The notes under the pieces: generated by a model
What the model saw: the letters and a program-made list of their open reading frames with translations, nothing else
Databases searched by the model: none
What the model was told of the DNA's origin: nothing
Made by a program: the position numbers and the translations under genes
In this document: positions 8,852-18,280 of the stretch, one piece after another
How positions within the stretch are numbered: position 1 is the stretch's first letter
How the letters are laid out: every line of letters begins with the position of its first letter
Assembly (NCBI GenBank): GCA_964490005.1
Contig: CAZBBB010000023.1
Location: 1 to 38,465, forward strand
Direction of reading: 5' to 3'
Origin: CAZBBB01 sp964490005
GTDB taxonomy: Bacteria; Planctomycetota; B15-G4
Length of the DNA: 38,465 nt

Positions 8852-10032
8852 GCGGGGGCCGCCGACCGCGCGTCCTGGTGATCACGCACTCGCTGTCCGA
8901 GGTGGACGGCGTGGGCCGCTACGCCGTCGGCACGCTGCGCTTCCTCGCGCCGCGCTGCGAGCGCGTCGAGGTCTGGATCGGGCGCGGGCACCGCGGGCTC
9001 TCGGCCGACCTGCCGCGCGCGGGGATCGAACTGCACGAGACGCTGCCCATCGGGCACTTCCCCTTCTTGCCGCTGCCGCGGCTCGCGTGGCTGCTGCTGC
9101 ACGCCCTGCCGCAGCTCGTGCGCGCGGCGGGGCGCGCCGACGTCGTGCACAGCTTCGCCGACTACCCGCTGGGTTTCGTGGCCGTGCTCGCGGCGCGCCT
9201 CGCGCGGCGGCCGGTGGTGGTCTCGGGGCACGGCACCTACTCGGTCGCGCCCTGCGCGCTGCCCGTGCACCGGCGCCTCATCGCGTGGATGTACCGCCGC
9301 GCCGACCGCTTCCTGATGGGGGCCGACTACGCGCTCGCCCAGGTGCGCCGCGTGGCCGACCCGCGCGGCGCCGAGGTCGTGCCCTACGGCTGCACGCCCA
9401 CCGACTACGACGCGGCGGCCGCGCGCGGCGAGGCGCCGGGCGTGCCGGCGCCCTACGTGCTGTGCGTCGGCGAGGTCAAGCAGCGCAAGGGCTACACGGT
9501 GTCGCTGCCGGCCTTCCTGCAGGCGCGCGCGCGGCGGCCCGAGCTGCACTTCGCGATCGTGGGGCGCTGCGACGAGCAGGGCGGCTACCACCGCGCGCTG
9601 CTGGCGCAGATCGCGGCGGCCGGCGCGCAGGGGCACGTGCACTTCCTCGGCAACGTGAGCGAGGCGCGCAAGGTGGCGTTGATGCGCGGCTGCCTGGCGT
9701 TCATGCTCACGCCCATGACCAGCGACGAAGGCGGCTTCGAGGCCTTCGGGCTGGTGTTCCTCGAGGCGGGGGCGGCGGGGCGCCCGGTGCTGGGTACCGC
9801 GCAGAGCGGCGCCGAGGACGCGATCGTCGACGGCCAGAACGGCTTTCTGCGTCCGGCCGGCGACGTCGACGGGTTGGCCGACGGACTCGTCGCGCTCGCG
9901 TCCGATCCGGCGCTGGCCGCGCGCCTCGGCGCCGCGGGCCGCGCCCGGGCGCTGGGGCAGACCTGGGAGGCGGCCGCCGCGCGCGTGGCCGCGATCTACG
10001 ACGAACTGCTGGCGGAGCGCGCCCGCCCGTGA
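8848..10032 (+). CDS. Glycosyltransferase family 4 protein
   Basis: 394 aa from GTG at 8848 in a GTGA overlap with the previous gene. Strand-loop start 'RVLVITHSLSEVDGVGRYAVGTLRFL', then 'DVVHSFADYPLGFVAVLAARL' in the acceptor domain. The donor domain has 'YVLCVGEVKQRKGYTVSLPAFL', 'FAIVGRCDEQGGY' and an intact E-x7-E (EAFGLVFLE, followed by AGAAGRPVLGTAQSG). This is a canonical retaining GT-B enzyme, expected to be cytoplasmic or membrane-associated. It is the third gene of the overlapped operon, directly before the flippase, as expected for repeat-unit assembly before export. Confidence 0.9.
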   Translation: MSGGRRPRVLVITHSLSEVDGVGRYAVGTLRFLAPRCERVEVWIGRGHRGLSADLPRAGIELHETLPIGHFPFLPLPRLAWLLLHALPQLVRAAGRADVVHSFADYPLGFVAVLAARLARRPVVVSGHGTYSVAPCALPVHRRLIAWMYRRADRFLMGADYALAQVRRVADPRGAEVVPYGCTPTDYDAAAARGEAPGVPAPYVLCVGEVKQRKGYTVSLPAFLQARARRPELHFAIVGRCDEQGGYHRALLAQIAAAGAQGHVHFLGNVSEARKVALMRGCLAFMLTPMTSDEGGFEAFGLVFLEAGAAGRPVLGTAQSGAEDAIVDGQNGFLRPAGDVDGLADGLVALASDPALAARLGAAGRARALGQTWEAAAARVAAIYDELLAERARP

Positions 10033-11411
10033 TCGCCAAACTGCGCCGCGCGCTGCAGACGCAGTTCGCCAAGGACGCCCTCGTCCTGCAGATCGCCACG
10101 CTGGTGCAGGGCGGGACCTACTTCCTGACCTCGGTCCTCACCAAGCGCTACCTCGGTCTCGACGACATGGGGCGCTGGGTCTCCGCGCGCGAACTGTTCA
10201 TGTTCGCCTACTTCTTCGTGAGCCTGGGCGTCGTGAACGCGACGCTCAGCCGCTACAGCGAGTGCGTCGGACGGCAGGACCGAAAGGGCTGCATCGACGC
10301 GCTCGCGGCGATGCTCAAGCTCGGCGGGTTGTCCTCGCTGGCGGTGCTGGCGCTGGGTTTCGGCCTGGGGCCGGCTGCCGGCGAGCACTGGTACCAGGAC
10401 CGCCTCGTCGGCGTGTACGCGGCCTGGTTGTGCGTCTCGGGCGTCTTCGAGGTCGTGCGCGGCCTGACCGTGGCGGCGCTGCAGGGCACGCGCCAGATGC
10501 GCGAGTTCGCCTACTACGACATCGTCACGACGCTGCTGCGCGTGGCCATCGTCTGGGCCGCGCTGGCGGCGGGCTGGGGCGTGGCTGGCGTGGTCGGCGC
10601 CTTCCTCGTGCACATGTTCGGCGCGAGCCTGATCTCGCTGCACTACTACAAGCGCGCGGGTCTGCTCTCCGCCAAGCTCGCGCCGCCGCCGCTGCGCGAG
10701 GTGCTGGGCGCCGTGCCGTCGGCGCCGGTCGGGCACATCTTCGGCATCGGCTACCTGCTGGCGCTCAACAAGACCGTCACGACGCTCGTGCCGCGCTTCG
10801 GGATGCTGCTCATCCCGGCGCTGGGCGTGGCCGCCGCGAGCGCCACGGCCTTCTCGGACAACGCGGCCTACTCGATCGGGCACGTGCTGAGCTGGGGCCT
10901 CGGGCTGCTCATGGGCGGCGTCACGCAGACGCTGCTGCCGGCGCTCGGGCTCAAGCTCGGGGCCGACGTGCCCTTCGAGAAGCTGGGCGGCTTCCTCAAG
11001 CGCATCACCCTCGCGGCCGGCGGCGCGATGCTGGTCATGACCCTGCTCTCGGTGCCGGTCATGTACTACGTCGTGCACTGGTTCTACGGCGCCGACGCGA
11101 GCCACGCCTTCGACCACTACCTGTGGCTGACCTCAGGCAACCTGTTCATCGGTTTTTCGGTCGTGATCGAACCGTTTTACATCTACAGCGGTCGGCTGCG
11201 GCACGCCGTCGTGATGAACCTGATCTTCGCGGTCCTGGCCATGGCCGGAATCTTTGCCGGTGGCCGGCTGTTCGGTCCGATAGGTGTGGCCGCCGCCGCC
11301 GGCCTGTGCCGGGGCTTCGCCATCTATCATCTGGTATACATGTGGCTCTTTTTCCGCCGCGCGCGGGCCGCGACGAGCCGCCCGCAGAGCACCCCAGGAA
11401 CGCCCCGATGA
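10029..11411 (+). CDS. Wzx-like polysaccharide flippase (MOP superfamily)
   Basis: 460 aa from GTG at 10029 (GTGA overlap). The N terminus 'FAKDALVLQIATLVQGGTYFLTSVLTKRYLGLDDMGRW' matches the start of oligosaccharide flippases, where the first helix is followed by a 'LG..eyG.' type loop. About twelve hydrophobic helices are spread over the length and the C terminus is short and basic (FFRRARAATSRP). By family, it would move the undecaprenyl-linked repeat unit across the inner membrane. Its place directly after three transferases, sharing ATGA with the next gene, supports export of the glycan made by this locus. Confidence 0.82.
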   Translation: MIAKLRRALQTQFAKDALVLQIATLVQGGTYFLTSVLTKRYLGLDDMGRWVSARELFMFAYFFVSLGVVNATLSRYSECVGRQDRKGCIDALAAMLKLGGLSSLAVLALGFGLGPAAGEHWYQDRLVGVYAAWLCVSGVFEVVRGLTVAALQGTRQMREFAYYDIVTTLLRVAIVWAALAAGWGVAGVVGAFLVHMFGASLISLHYYKRAGLLSAKLAPPPLREVLGAVPSAPVGHIFGIGYLLALNKTVTTLVPRFGMLLIPALGVAAASATAFSDNAAYSIGHVLSWGLGLLMGGVTQTLLPALGLKLGADVPFEKLGGFLKRITLAAGGAMLVMTLLSVPVMYYVVHWFYGADASHAFDHYLWLTSGNLFIGFSVVIEPFYIYSGRLRHAVVMNLIFAVLAMAGIFAGGRLFGPIGVAAAAGLCRGFAIYHLVYMWLFFRRARAATSRPQSTPGTPR

Positions 11412-12862
11412 CTGACGCGACCACGACCGCCCCGGTCACGAAGAAGAAGATCGTCCTGATGTACGTGACGCCCCCGGGGCAGGACGACTTCTTCATCGCG
11501 ATGCCGCTCGGGATCATCTACCTCGGCTCGATCCTGCGGCAGGCGGGCTGCGACGTCGAGTGCTGCGACGAGCGCGTCTGCACCGAGGCCGAGGTCGACG
11601 CCTACATCCGCAAGGCCGAGATCCTGGGCCTGTCGGCGCTCACGCCGCACGTGAACCGCGCCATCCGCTACGCGCAGAAGGCCAAGGCGCTCAACCCGAA
11701 GGTGATCACGATCATGGGCGGTCCGCACGCGACCGTCGACGTGAACACCTTCCTCGACAGCGGCGCGATGGACTACGTCATCGGCGGCGAGGCCGAGGAC
11801 AGCGTCGTCGAGTGGGCCCGCGGCGTCGACATCGGCAAGGCCGCCTGCAAGTCGGTGCCCGGCATCGCCTTCGACCTGCCCGACGGCACGCGCCACCAGA
11901 ACCCCCAGCCGCCGCTCATCAAGGACCTCGACCGCGTCCCCTTCCCGGCCTGGGACATGCTGCCCTTCGACCGCTACGCGGGCATGAACAAGGAGCGGCT
12001 GTTCTACATCTTCACCAGCCGCGGCTGCCCCTTCCGCTGCATCTTCTGCCAGAAGGAACTCACCGGCCGCGGCTTCCGCACGCGCTCGGTGAAGAACATC
12101 CTCGACGAGCTGCAGGAGATCCACGACACCTTCAACCCCGGCAACGTGCTGTTCATCGACGAGCTGTTCACCTGCCAGAAGAAGCGCGTCTACGAGATCT
12201 GCGAGGGCATCGTCGCGCGCGGCCTCAAGCTGAACATGTCCTGCGAGACGCGCGTCGACATGCTCGACTACGACATGGCGCGCACGATGAAGAAGGCCGG
12301 CTTCAACCGCATGTACTTCGGCGTCGAGTCGGGCAGCCAGCGCAGCCTCGACGAGCTGGTCAAGGACTACAAGGTCGAGAAGATCGTCGAGGCGCTCAAG
12401 ATCACGCGCCGCGCCGGCATCTGGACCAAGATCTTCCTGATCGTCGGCACGCCCGGCGAGACCATGCAGGACATCGAGAACACGGCGCGCGTCATGCGCG
12501 AAGGCATGCCCGACCGCGTGCGCACCTCGCTGTTCAACCCGCTCACCGCGACCGCCAGCTTCGAGAAGTTCAAGGGCCGCATCGACCCCGAGCTGGTGCT
12601 CACCGAGTACGTCGACTCCGACCGCAGCCCCTACATCCACGAGAACTTCAGCAACGACGACCTCAACCGCATCAAGCGCACGCTCGTCGAGGACTACGAG
12701 GCCTGGTACGAGTCGGCACCCGCGCGTCGCCGCCGCTTCCTGGCGCGCATGCGCTACTACTGGGAGAACAAGGACGAGGGCAAGGCCCGCCTCGCCCGCG
12801 CCTTCTCCTTCGGCCGCGTGAAGGCCCCGGCTCCGATCAGCGACAAGGGCGTCGAGATCTGA
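11408..12862 (+). CDS. B12-binding-domain radical SAM protein
   Basis: 484 aa from ATG at 11408 (ATGA overlap). An N-terminal cobalamin-binding-like Rossmann domain (PLGIIYLGSILRQAGCDVECCD; GLSALTPHVNRAIRYAQKAKAL; IMGGPHATVD) is followed by a radical SAM TIM-barrel with the C-x3-C-x2-C cluster motif in 'SRGCPFRCIFCQ'. Further core motifs are 'NVLFIDELFT', 'MYFGVESGSQRSLDEL' and 'IFLIVGTPGETMQDI'. This class covers methyltransferases and diverse C-C or C-P chemistry; the substrate cannot be told. As the last gene of the glycan operon it may modify a lipid or sugar intermediate. Codon usage becomes noticeably less extreme right after this gene. Confidence 0.88.
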   Translation: MTDATTTAPVTKKKIVLMYVTPPGQDDFFIAMPLGIIYLGSILRQAGCDVECCDERVCTEAEVDAYIRKAEILGLSALTPHVNRAIRYAQKAKALNPKVITIMGGPHATVDVNTFLDSGAMDYVIGGEAEDSVVEWARGVDIGKAACKSVPGIAFDLPDGTRHQNPQPPLIKDLDRVPFPAWDMLPFDRYAGMNKERLFYIFTSRGCPFRCIFCQKELTGRGFRTRSVKNILDELQEIHDTFNPGNVLFIDELFTCQKKRVYEICEGIVARGLKLNMSCETRVDMLDYDMARTMKKAGFNRMYFGVESGSQRSLDELVKDYKVEKIVEALKITRRAGIWTKIFLIVGTPGETMQDIENTARVMREGMPDRVRTSLFNPLTATASFEKFKGRIDPELVLTEYVDSDRSPYIHENFSNDDLNRIKRTLVEDYEAWYESAPARRRRFLARMRYYWENKDEGKARLARAFSFGRVKAPAPISDKGVEI

Positions 12863-12870
12863 GTCGCGCG

Positions 12871-12888
12871 GCGCGCCGAACGGCGCGC
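12871..12888 (+). terminator. Hairpin after the glycan operon, probable terminator
   Basis: Eight bases after the radical SAM stop lies a perfect 8-bp stem, GCGCGCCG / CGGCGCGC, with a two-base AA turn, followed by GTTGT. The U-tract is poor, so termination may be weak or factor-assisted, but position and stem strength fit the end of the 5928-12862 operon. Confidence 0.5.
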
Positions 12889-12916
12889 GTTGTCGTCGGC
12901 GAGACGTCGGTGGCGG

Positions 12917-12988
12917 GCGGCTGCCTCGGGGGCCTGTTCGCCTCCGGCCACGTGACGCCTCCGGCTCACAGGCCCCCGGGCGCGCCGC
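12917..12988. repeat. Imperfect inverted repeat with nested direct repeat
   Basis: Arms at 12917-12937 and 12968-12988 pair over about 17 of 21 positions, including a perfect 11-bp core (CGGGGGCCTGT, 12927-12937, with ACAGGCCCCCG, 12968-12978). The loop holds a direct repeat of CGCCTCCGGC at 12939-12948 and 12956-12965. It lies between the glycan operon and the lower-GC secreted-protein genes. It may be a second terminator, a structured RNA or the scar of an insertion; nothing decides among these. Confidence 0.45.
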
Positions 12989-13157
12989 CCGGGAACGCGC
13001 GAGCGGGCAGGTCCGGGTCGACTGCCGCTTCCTTGGTGAAGGGGCATCCACCGTGCCTTGCCGTTCCGGCGATGGCGGACGCCGTGGTGGTAGCATGTCC
13101 ACGGCAGACTCAGCGAACGTGCTCCCTGGAGTTTACTGGCGGGCCATTCCTGCAGGA

Positions 13158-13237
<80 letters not shown>

Positions 13238-13244
<7 letters not shown>

Positions 13245-14746
13245 TTATCTTCGCGCCTGACCTTGCGGCGCAGACGCCCCGGTCCTATCTGAACGTTAAT
13301 ACAAGCGTCGGAAGCGACAGCACCGGCGACGGGTCGCTGGCCCTGCCGTACAAGTCGCTCAACAAGGCACTGCAGGCCGCCTACCATCTGCGCTACACCG
13401 CGCCCAACAACCCGTGCACCGACAATCCGCAGCCGGTTGATCTTGACGTGGTCATCAGAGTGAAGACGCCGGCCGTGCCGATCTCGCCGAGCACCCACGG
13501 CGGGTTCGAGACATCAGGTTGGCTAACTTACAAGCAGGACTGTCAGCAGACGAGCCAGCCCGCCTTTCCAATCCGGCTGATCGAGCGCGTGACCGTCGAG
13601 GGAGTGCGGTCCGGCGGGCTCAGGGCCAAGGTGGCCATCGACGACCTCAACGGCAGCAACCCGTTCAACTGGGGGAGCACCACCCAGCCGCAGCGATCGT
13701 ATTTCCACGGGGCGAGTTCGGCGACGCTGTTCAATCTGCACCTGGACGGCACGCTCTACACGCTCAAGAACTCTCACCGGCCGAACGCGGTGTTCGCGGA
13801 GCAGGTCCAGGGCTTCTCCATCTCGAGGTGCCGGATCGAGGACCTGTACGACGGGCTGTACTTCCAGGCGGACGCTCCCCAGGACAGCGTGAGCTGCACC
13901 GTGACCGACAGCGAACTCATCAGCCTCGGCCCCATCGACATCGAGAACCCCGTCAGCGAGGACCAGGGCCACTCCGCGTGCTGGATGGTGGGCTCGGGCA
14001 GCTTGGACATCTCCTTCTCGACCACGTGGTTCGAGGGATCGCACGACGCCATCGAGGTCGCCGGCGACGACATGACCGACGGCCGTCTGTCGGTCACCGG
14101 CTGCACGTTTTTCAGGAACGAGAACGGCATCGAGGCGGTCGGGAGCGGGCAACTCGTCGCGGCCATCTCGGACTGCAACTTCGAGAGCAATTACAACCTC
14201 CCCGGTGGCATGCCGTTGACCATCGATGGCATTCCGAATTCGCCCGGTGCGATCGCCGCGCGTTCCATGGCGAACACCATCACCGTCCGTTCGAGCAGCT
14301 TCCTCAACAACGCCTTTCACTTCATCGTGAGTACGACCGGAACGTATGACTTCGGCGAGTCCGCGGCATCGGGTCCGGGGAACAACGGCTTCAGCTTCGA
14401 CTTTTCGCCTTGGTCGCAACAGTCTTCACCCCCCGATCCCATTCGCGTGGCGATGTACGTCAAGAATCCTGCGGCGGTCGTGCTGGCAGGCGGCAACACG
14501 TGGTGGCCGCTGAATCAGGGCGCCAATGCCGCCGGGTGCCTCACGGGCACGAAGGTCGGTTTCCCCGTCGGGCATCCCGATTTCGGCCTGAACAATCTGT
14601 TCCCGGCGCCGATGAATCCCTTGGTCATTGCACCACCCGGCCCCATGTTCGGCTATTGCTGCGAGACCGGATCCGACCCTTGGAGACGCAACTTCTCGCT
14701 GGAGCCGGGGGCGTCCATCAGCTTCGGTTCGGACTGCCTGCCGTGA
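13238..14746 (+). CDS. Secreted right-handed beta-helix protein, apparently phase-variable
   Basis: The open body from TTG 13238 is 502 codons. It begins with the end of a signal peptide (LLIIFAPDLAAQ, likely cleaved near AAQ) and then 'YLNVNTSVGSDSTGDGSLALPYKSLNKAL', a DUF1565/pectate-lyase-like opening in which a Gly-rich stretch leads to 'PYKSL..AL'. Repeated short strands follow (FSISRCRIEDLYDGLYF, LDISFSTTWFEGSHDAIEVAG, LSVTGCTFFRNENGIEAVG, AAISDCNFESNYN), the rung pattern of a parallel beta helix. The real start lies upstream in another frame (13158-13176), separated by the CT tract. If TTG 13238 were used, the product would lack the basic n-region. GC is lower than in neighbours. A carbohydrate-binding or surface-adhesion role is plausible but not shown. 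Confidence 0.7.
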
Positions 14747-16479
14747 CGAGCGCCCGCGGCACGCCCGTTTCGAGCACCGCTTGGTCTTGGCTGGCGATTC
14801 TCCTGCTCTCGGCCGCCTCCGTGCGCGCGCAGCAGGGTCTTCCGTACGACTGGACCTGGCACTTCTCTCCCGACCCGGCCTTCGGCGGAGAGTTCGGAAT
14901 GCACATGCAGGTCGTCGACGTCAACTTCGACGGCTTCAATGATCTTGTCGCATCGGACGCACAGAAGCCGGCTTCGGGCGTCATCGCTGCGGGTAAGGCC
15001 TTCGTTCTCTTCGGGCCTTCGCTGGCCGAGTCGATCGAGATCGTGGCGACAAACCCAGCTCCGACGGAGAAGCTCGGGTGGCGCTCGATGTCGGTCGGCG
15101 ACGCCAACGGCGACGGCGAGTACGACGTGCTGCTGGGGGCCCCTGGATACGACGCGGGCGGTCTGCAATCGACCGACATCGGCCGCGCGCACCTCTTCTT
15201 GGGGCCCGACTTCACGACCAACATCGTGTTCAACGACCCGACGCCGGAGCCAGGAGCACTCTTCGGCTGGGCCGTCCTGCTGGCCGACTTGGACGGAGAC
15301 GGGCTGGACGACGTCACCATCGGCGCGCCGTACAAGTCGCGCCCGTGGGGCCGAACGCTCCTCCCGGACGCCGGCCAGGCCGTCGTCTGGAGCAGTCCGG
15401 ACTACGGCAGTTCGCCTGTTGTGCTGTTCCAACCCAAGCCGCAGGCCTACGGCGAGTACGGCAAGAACCTGGTCGCAGTTCCTCCGCTCGGGGGCGGCGC
15501 GGGGCGGGACCTCATCGTGGATGCGGAGTACTACACTCCCGCCGGGCAGACGTTGGGAAAGGGCTTCCTGTACCGCTACGACGGCGGCTCGCTGGCGTTG
15601 ATGAGTCCGGTGTATCCGCCGATGGTGGCGCTGCTCCAGTACGCGGAGTTCGGCACCCAGGCAGACGTGAACGGAGACGGAACCGAGGATCTGCTTGTCT
15701 ACGCGTTCGGTGGTCCCGCCTACGTGGCAGTCGTCCTCGGGCCGGCGTACGAAACGGCGCACGCGACCTTCAATGACGAGCAACCTCTCAGCACCGGATA
15801 CGGCGACGCAGCGGCGATGGCCGACCTGGACCGCGATGGGCATCTCGACGTCCTGATCGGTGAAGACGACTACGATTCCTCGGTTGCCGGCGCGGTCCAT
15901 GTGTCTTGGGGACCCGACTTCGACCGCGTCGAGAGCTTTGGGCCGAATTGGTTCGGATTGGACATCTGGGGCTTGGGCAATGCGGTCGAGGCGGGCGACA
16001 TCGACGGAGATGGCTACCCCGAGGTCTTCGCGCAGACCCCGGCGTTCTTCAGCGGCGGCATGATTCATGTGCTGCGCCGCCGGAGCCTGCAGGCGAGCGC
16101 CGACACACTGTCTGTTTCGACCGGGGCTGCGATTGCCTTCACCTTGGACCTGCCGGACGAGCGCGCTGGGCACGCCTACCTCGCCGCGCTGAGTCTGTCC
16201 GACCCGGGGGCAGGGCTGATCCTCGGTCCGGGCAGCTACCTGCCCCTGCAACCGGATGGCATGACGAACATCGGCCTGTCGCTCCTGGGCAGCCCGATCC
16301 TGCAGGGTTTCGCCGGACTGCTCGACAGCAGCGGCGACGCAGCCTTCACGTTGGCTTGGCCGGCCGGTGCCGGCGGGGACCTCGGCGGCCGGACGCTGCA
16401 CGTGGCCGCGATCACTGCTCCGCCGGGTGGCGCGCCGGGTGCCGGCAGCAACGCGTTGCAGATCGCACTGCAGCCCTGA
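14743..16479 (+). CDS. Secreted FG-GAP repeat (integrin-alpha-like propeller) protein
   Basis: 578 aa from GTG at 14743, overlapping the beta-helix stop as GTGA. A signal peptide (STAWSWLAILLLSAASVRAQ) precedes at least six FG-GAP units with calcium-loop motifs of the D-x-N/D-x-D-G type: VDVNFDGFNDL, GDANGDGEYDVLLGAP, ADLDGDGLDDVTIGAP, ADVNGDGTEDLLV, ADLDRDGHLDVLIG and GDIDGDGYPEV. These make a seven-bladed beta propeller in integrin alpha chains and bacterial adhesins. The last ~130 residues (after RRRSLQAS) are beta-rich and end 'GSNALQIALQP', like a C-terminal attachment or sorting module, though no known signal was recognised. It is translationally coupled to the preceding switchable gene. 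Codon use is more relaxed than in the rest of the window. Confidence 0.82.
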   Translation: MTSARGTPVSSTAWSWLAILLLSAASVRAQQGLPYDWTWHFSPDPAFGGEFGMHMQVVDVNFDGFNDLVASDAQKPASGVIAAGKAFVLFGPSLAESIEIVATNPAPTEKLGWRSMSVGDANGDGEYDVLLGAPGYDAGGLQSTDIGRAHLFLGPDFTTNIVFNDPTPEPGALFGWAVLLADLDGDGLDDVTIGAPYKSRPWGRTLLPDAGQAVVWSSPDYGSSPVVLFQPKPQAYGEYGKNLVAVPPLGGGAGRDLIVDAEYYTPAGQTLGKGFLYRYDGGSLALMSPVYPPMVALLQYAEFGTQADVNGDGTEDLLVYAFGGPAYVAVVLGPAYETAHATFNDEQPLSTGYGDAAAMADLDRDGHLDVLIGEDDYDSSVAGAVHVSWGPDFDRVESFGPNWFGLDIWGLGNAVEAGDIDGDGYPEVFAQTPAFFSGGMIHVLRRRSLQASADTLSVSTGAAIAFTLDLPDERAGHAYLAALSLSDPGAGLILGPGSYLPLQPDGMTNIGLSLLGSPILQGFAGLLDSSGDAAFTLAWPAGAGGDLGGRTLHVAAITAPPGGAPGAGSNALQIALQP

Positions 16480-17023
16480 TCGAGAACGATCTTCCTCCGC
16501 TTCGACCACTCCGCGTGCACGATCTCTCCGCGCATGCGCGACGACGAGGGAACCAAGAATTAGGAGAACTGGCGCGTCGCGCGCACTCGAGCGCGACCAC
16601 TTGTCTGCGAGGCGTCGTTGGCGGCGGCTCCGATGGGCGAGGTCATGCGGGCGGAAGCCTGCGATGAGCGTGAGTTCGCGAGGCTGACGGAGCCGATCAT
16701 GGCGCTTCATCCGCCAGGGCAAGCCTGGATGGTGCTGCGCCCGTTCCCGAATGCGAACTGAGCGCTGGGGTGTCGGTGAGCGGGCTGTGGTCGATCGCTC
16801 GCGCACGACGAGTCCCGCGCGGCGGCGGGCGGCGCGGCAGGGTGCGCGCCGAGGCGAGCTTCGCAGCGCGGGGGAGAGCGGACGGCGCAGCCGTCCGCGA
16901 CGCCCCCGTGCGAGGGGGTCTGTCCGAGCCTCGGGGCGCACCCTGCCGCGAGCGCCCTGAGCCCGTGCCCTCCGCGGCTCCGCCGTTGAGATCGGCGCGT
17001 CGCGAGGCGACAACAAGGGGCGC
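16480..17023. other. 544-bp gap with no convincing gene
   Basis: Both strands were read and no frame has protein-like composition with a plausible start. One small frame, ATG 16633 to TGA 16761 (42 codons), has no ribosome-binding site and no recognisable relative. The left half has the relaxed composition of the secreted-protein genes; the right half is very GC-rich and holds a large nested palindrome (16834-16949). A promoter for the next operon should lie here; TTGAGA at 16984-16989 is a possible -35 but has no good -10 at 17 bp. Confidence 0.5.
16834..16949. repeat. Nested palindrome with potential long hairpin
   Basis: Outer arms 16834-16855 and 16928-16949 pair at 21 of 22 positions. 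Inside, CGGGGG (16869-16874) pairs with CCCCCG (16903-16908), and GCGGACGGC (16878-16886) pairs with GCCGTCCGC (16890-16898) around a GCA loop. The element could fold as one long branched hairpin in RNA or a cruciform in DNA. It lies 75 bases before the 17024 operon and after the FG-GAP gene, so it could be a terminator, a structured leader RNA or a mobile palindromic element. No second copy was recognised in this window. Confidence 0.7.
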
Positions 17024-18280
17024 ATGACGCGCATCCTGATGGCCAACGACCTGTATGGGCGCAGTTCGGCGGCGGGCGTGGCGGTCCGCCTGGCCGAGGG
17101 GCTGGCGGCGCGCGGCGAGGAGGTGCACTTCCTCGCCACGGTGCAGAAGGGCGAGGCGCGGCGCTTCTCCGAGAACGGCGTGGCCGTGCGGATCGAGAGG
17201 ACACCGGCCTACAACGGGCGCTGGCGGGCCTGGCGCAGCCTCGACAACCCGGCCGGCACGGCGGCGATGGCGCGCGCGGTGGAGGAGATCCGGCCCGACG
17301 TGGTGCACGTGCACAACCTGCACATCCACCTCGGCTACGCGGCGCTGGGGGCGGCGCGCGCGGCGGGCGTACCGACCGTGCTGCACGTGCACGACATCAT
17401 GCCGGTCTGCCACCAGAAGATGTTCTGCCACCTCGACGAACGCCTGATGCCGGGCGACCCCGTGCGCTACGTGAACGGCTTCGTGAAGTGCGCGCTGTGC
17501 GTGCGCGGCCGCTACAACCCCTTCCGCAACGGCACGATCGAGCGCGTGCTCAGTCAGCACGTCACGCGGCTGGTGGCGGTCAGCGACGGCATGGCGGACG
17601 CGCTGGCGCAGAACGGCATCGGGCCGTGCACGACGATCTGGAACGGCCTGCCGCCCGACGAGCTGCGCGTCGAGCCCGCGGCCGTCGCGGCGCTGGCCGG
17701 CCGGCTCGGGCTGACGGGGAGGCGGGTGGTGTTTCACGGCGGGCGGCTCGATCGGCTCAAGGGCAGCCTCGAACTCGTGCAGGCGCTGGCGCGCGTGCGC
17801 CGCGGCGTGCCCGACGTCGCGCTGCTGCTGGTGGGCGAGGCGCTGCCGGGCTTCCACGAGGAGATCGTCGCGCTCGCGCAGCGCCTCGGGGTGGCCGACG
17901 CGCTCGTCTCGCCCGGCTGGCTCACGGGGGAGGAGTACGCGGCCGCCATGGCGCTGTCGAGCGTCGTCGTCACGCCCTCGCTGTGCTTCGAGTCCTTCGG
18001 ACTGCTGAACCTCGAGGCCATGCTGGCGCGCAAGCCGGTCATCGCCTCGATGTGGGGCGGGCCGGCCGACATCGTCGTCGACGGCGAGACGGGCTACCTC
18101 GTCAACCCGCTGCAGGTCGGTACCCTCACCGACCGACTTCGTCGGTTGCTCCTGGATGACGGGCTCGCGCGGCGCTTCGGCGAGGCGGGGCGGGCGCGCG
18201 CCGAGCGGCGCTTTTCGGTTTCGGCCTCGGTCGAGGCTACGCTGGCGCTCTACCGCGAGATGCTCGAAAGCGCCGCATGA
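17024..18280 (+). CDS. Glycosyltransferase family 4 protein with four-cysteine insert
   Basis: 418 aa from ATG at 17024 (AAGGGG just upstream). N-terminal GT-B domain 'ILMANDLYGRSSAAGVAVRLAEGL' and 'DVVHVHNLHIHLGYAAL'; donor domain 'RRVVFHGGRLDRLKGSLELVQAL', 'LLLVGEALPG' and E-x7-E in ESFGLLNLE. Between the strand 'VLHVHDIMPV' and the second domain lies a cysteine cluster C129-x5-C135-x20-C156-x2-C159. Similar inserts occur in other GT4 enzymes after the 'HD' motif and may bind zinc. This is the first gene of a coupled run; its TGA overlaps the next ATG. Confidence 0.88.
   Translation: MTRILMANDLYGRSSAAGVAVRLAEGLAARGEEVHFLATVQKGEARRFSENGVAVRIERTPAYNGRWRAWRSLDNPAGTAAMARAVEEIRPDVVHVHNLHIHLGYAALGAARAAGVPTVLHVHDIMPVCHQKMFCHLDERLMPGDPVRYVNGFVKCALCVRGRYNPFRNGTIERVLSQHVTRLVAVSDGMADALAQNGIGPCTTIWNGLPPDELRVEPAAVAALAGRLGLTGRRVVFHGGRLDRLKGSLELVQALARVRRGVPDVALLLVGEALPGFHEEIVALAQRLGVADALVSPGWLTGEEYAAAMALSSVVVTPSLCFESFGLLNLEAMLARKPVIASMWGGPADIVVDGETGYLVNPLQVGTLTDRLRRLLLDDGLARRFGEAGRARAERRFSVSASVEATLALYREMLESAA

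Noticed and set aside
16633..16761. A 42-codon plus-strand frame in the 16480-17023 gap
   Set aside because: No ribosome-binding site, no signal and no family resemblance; it may be chance or a gene remnant.
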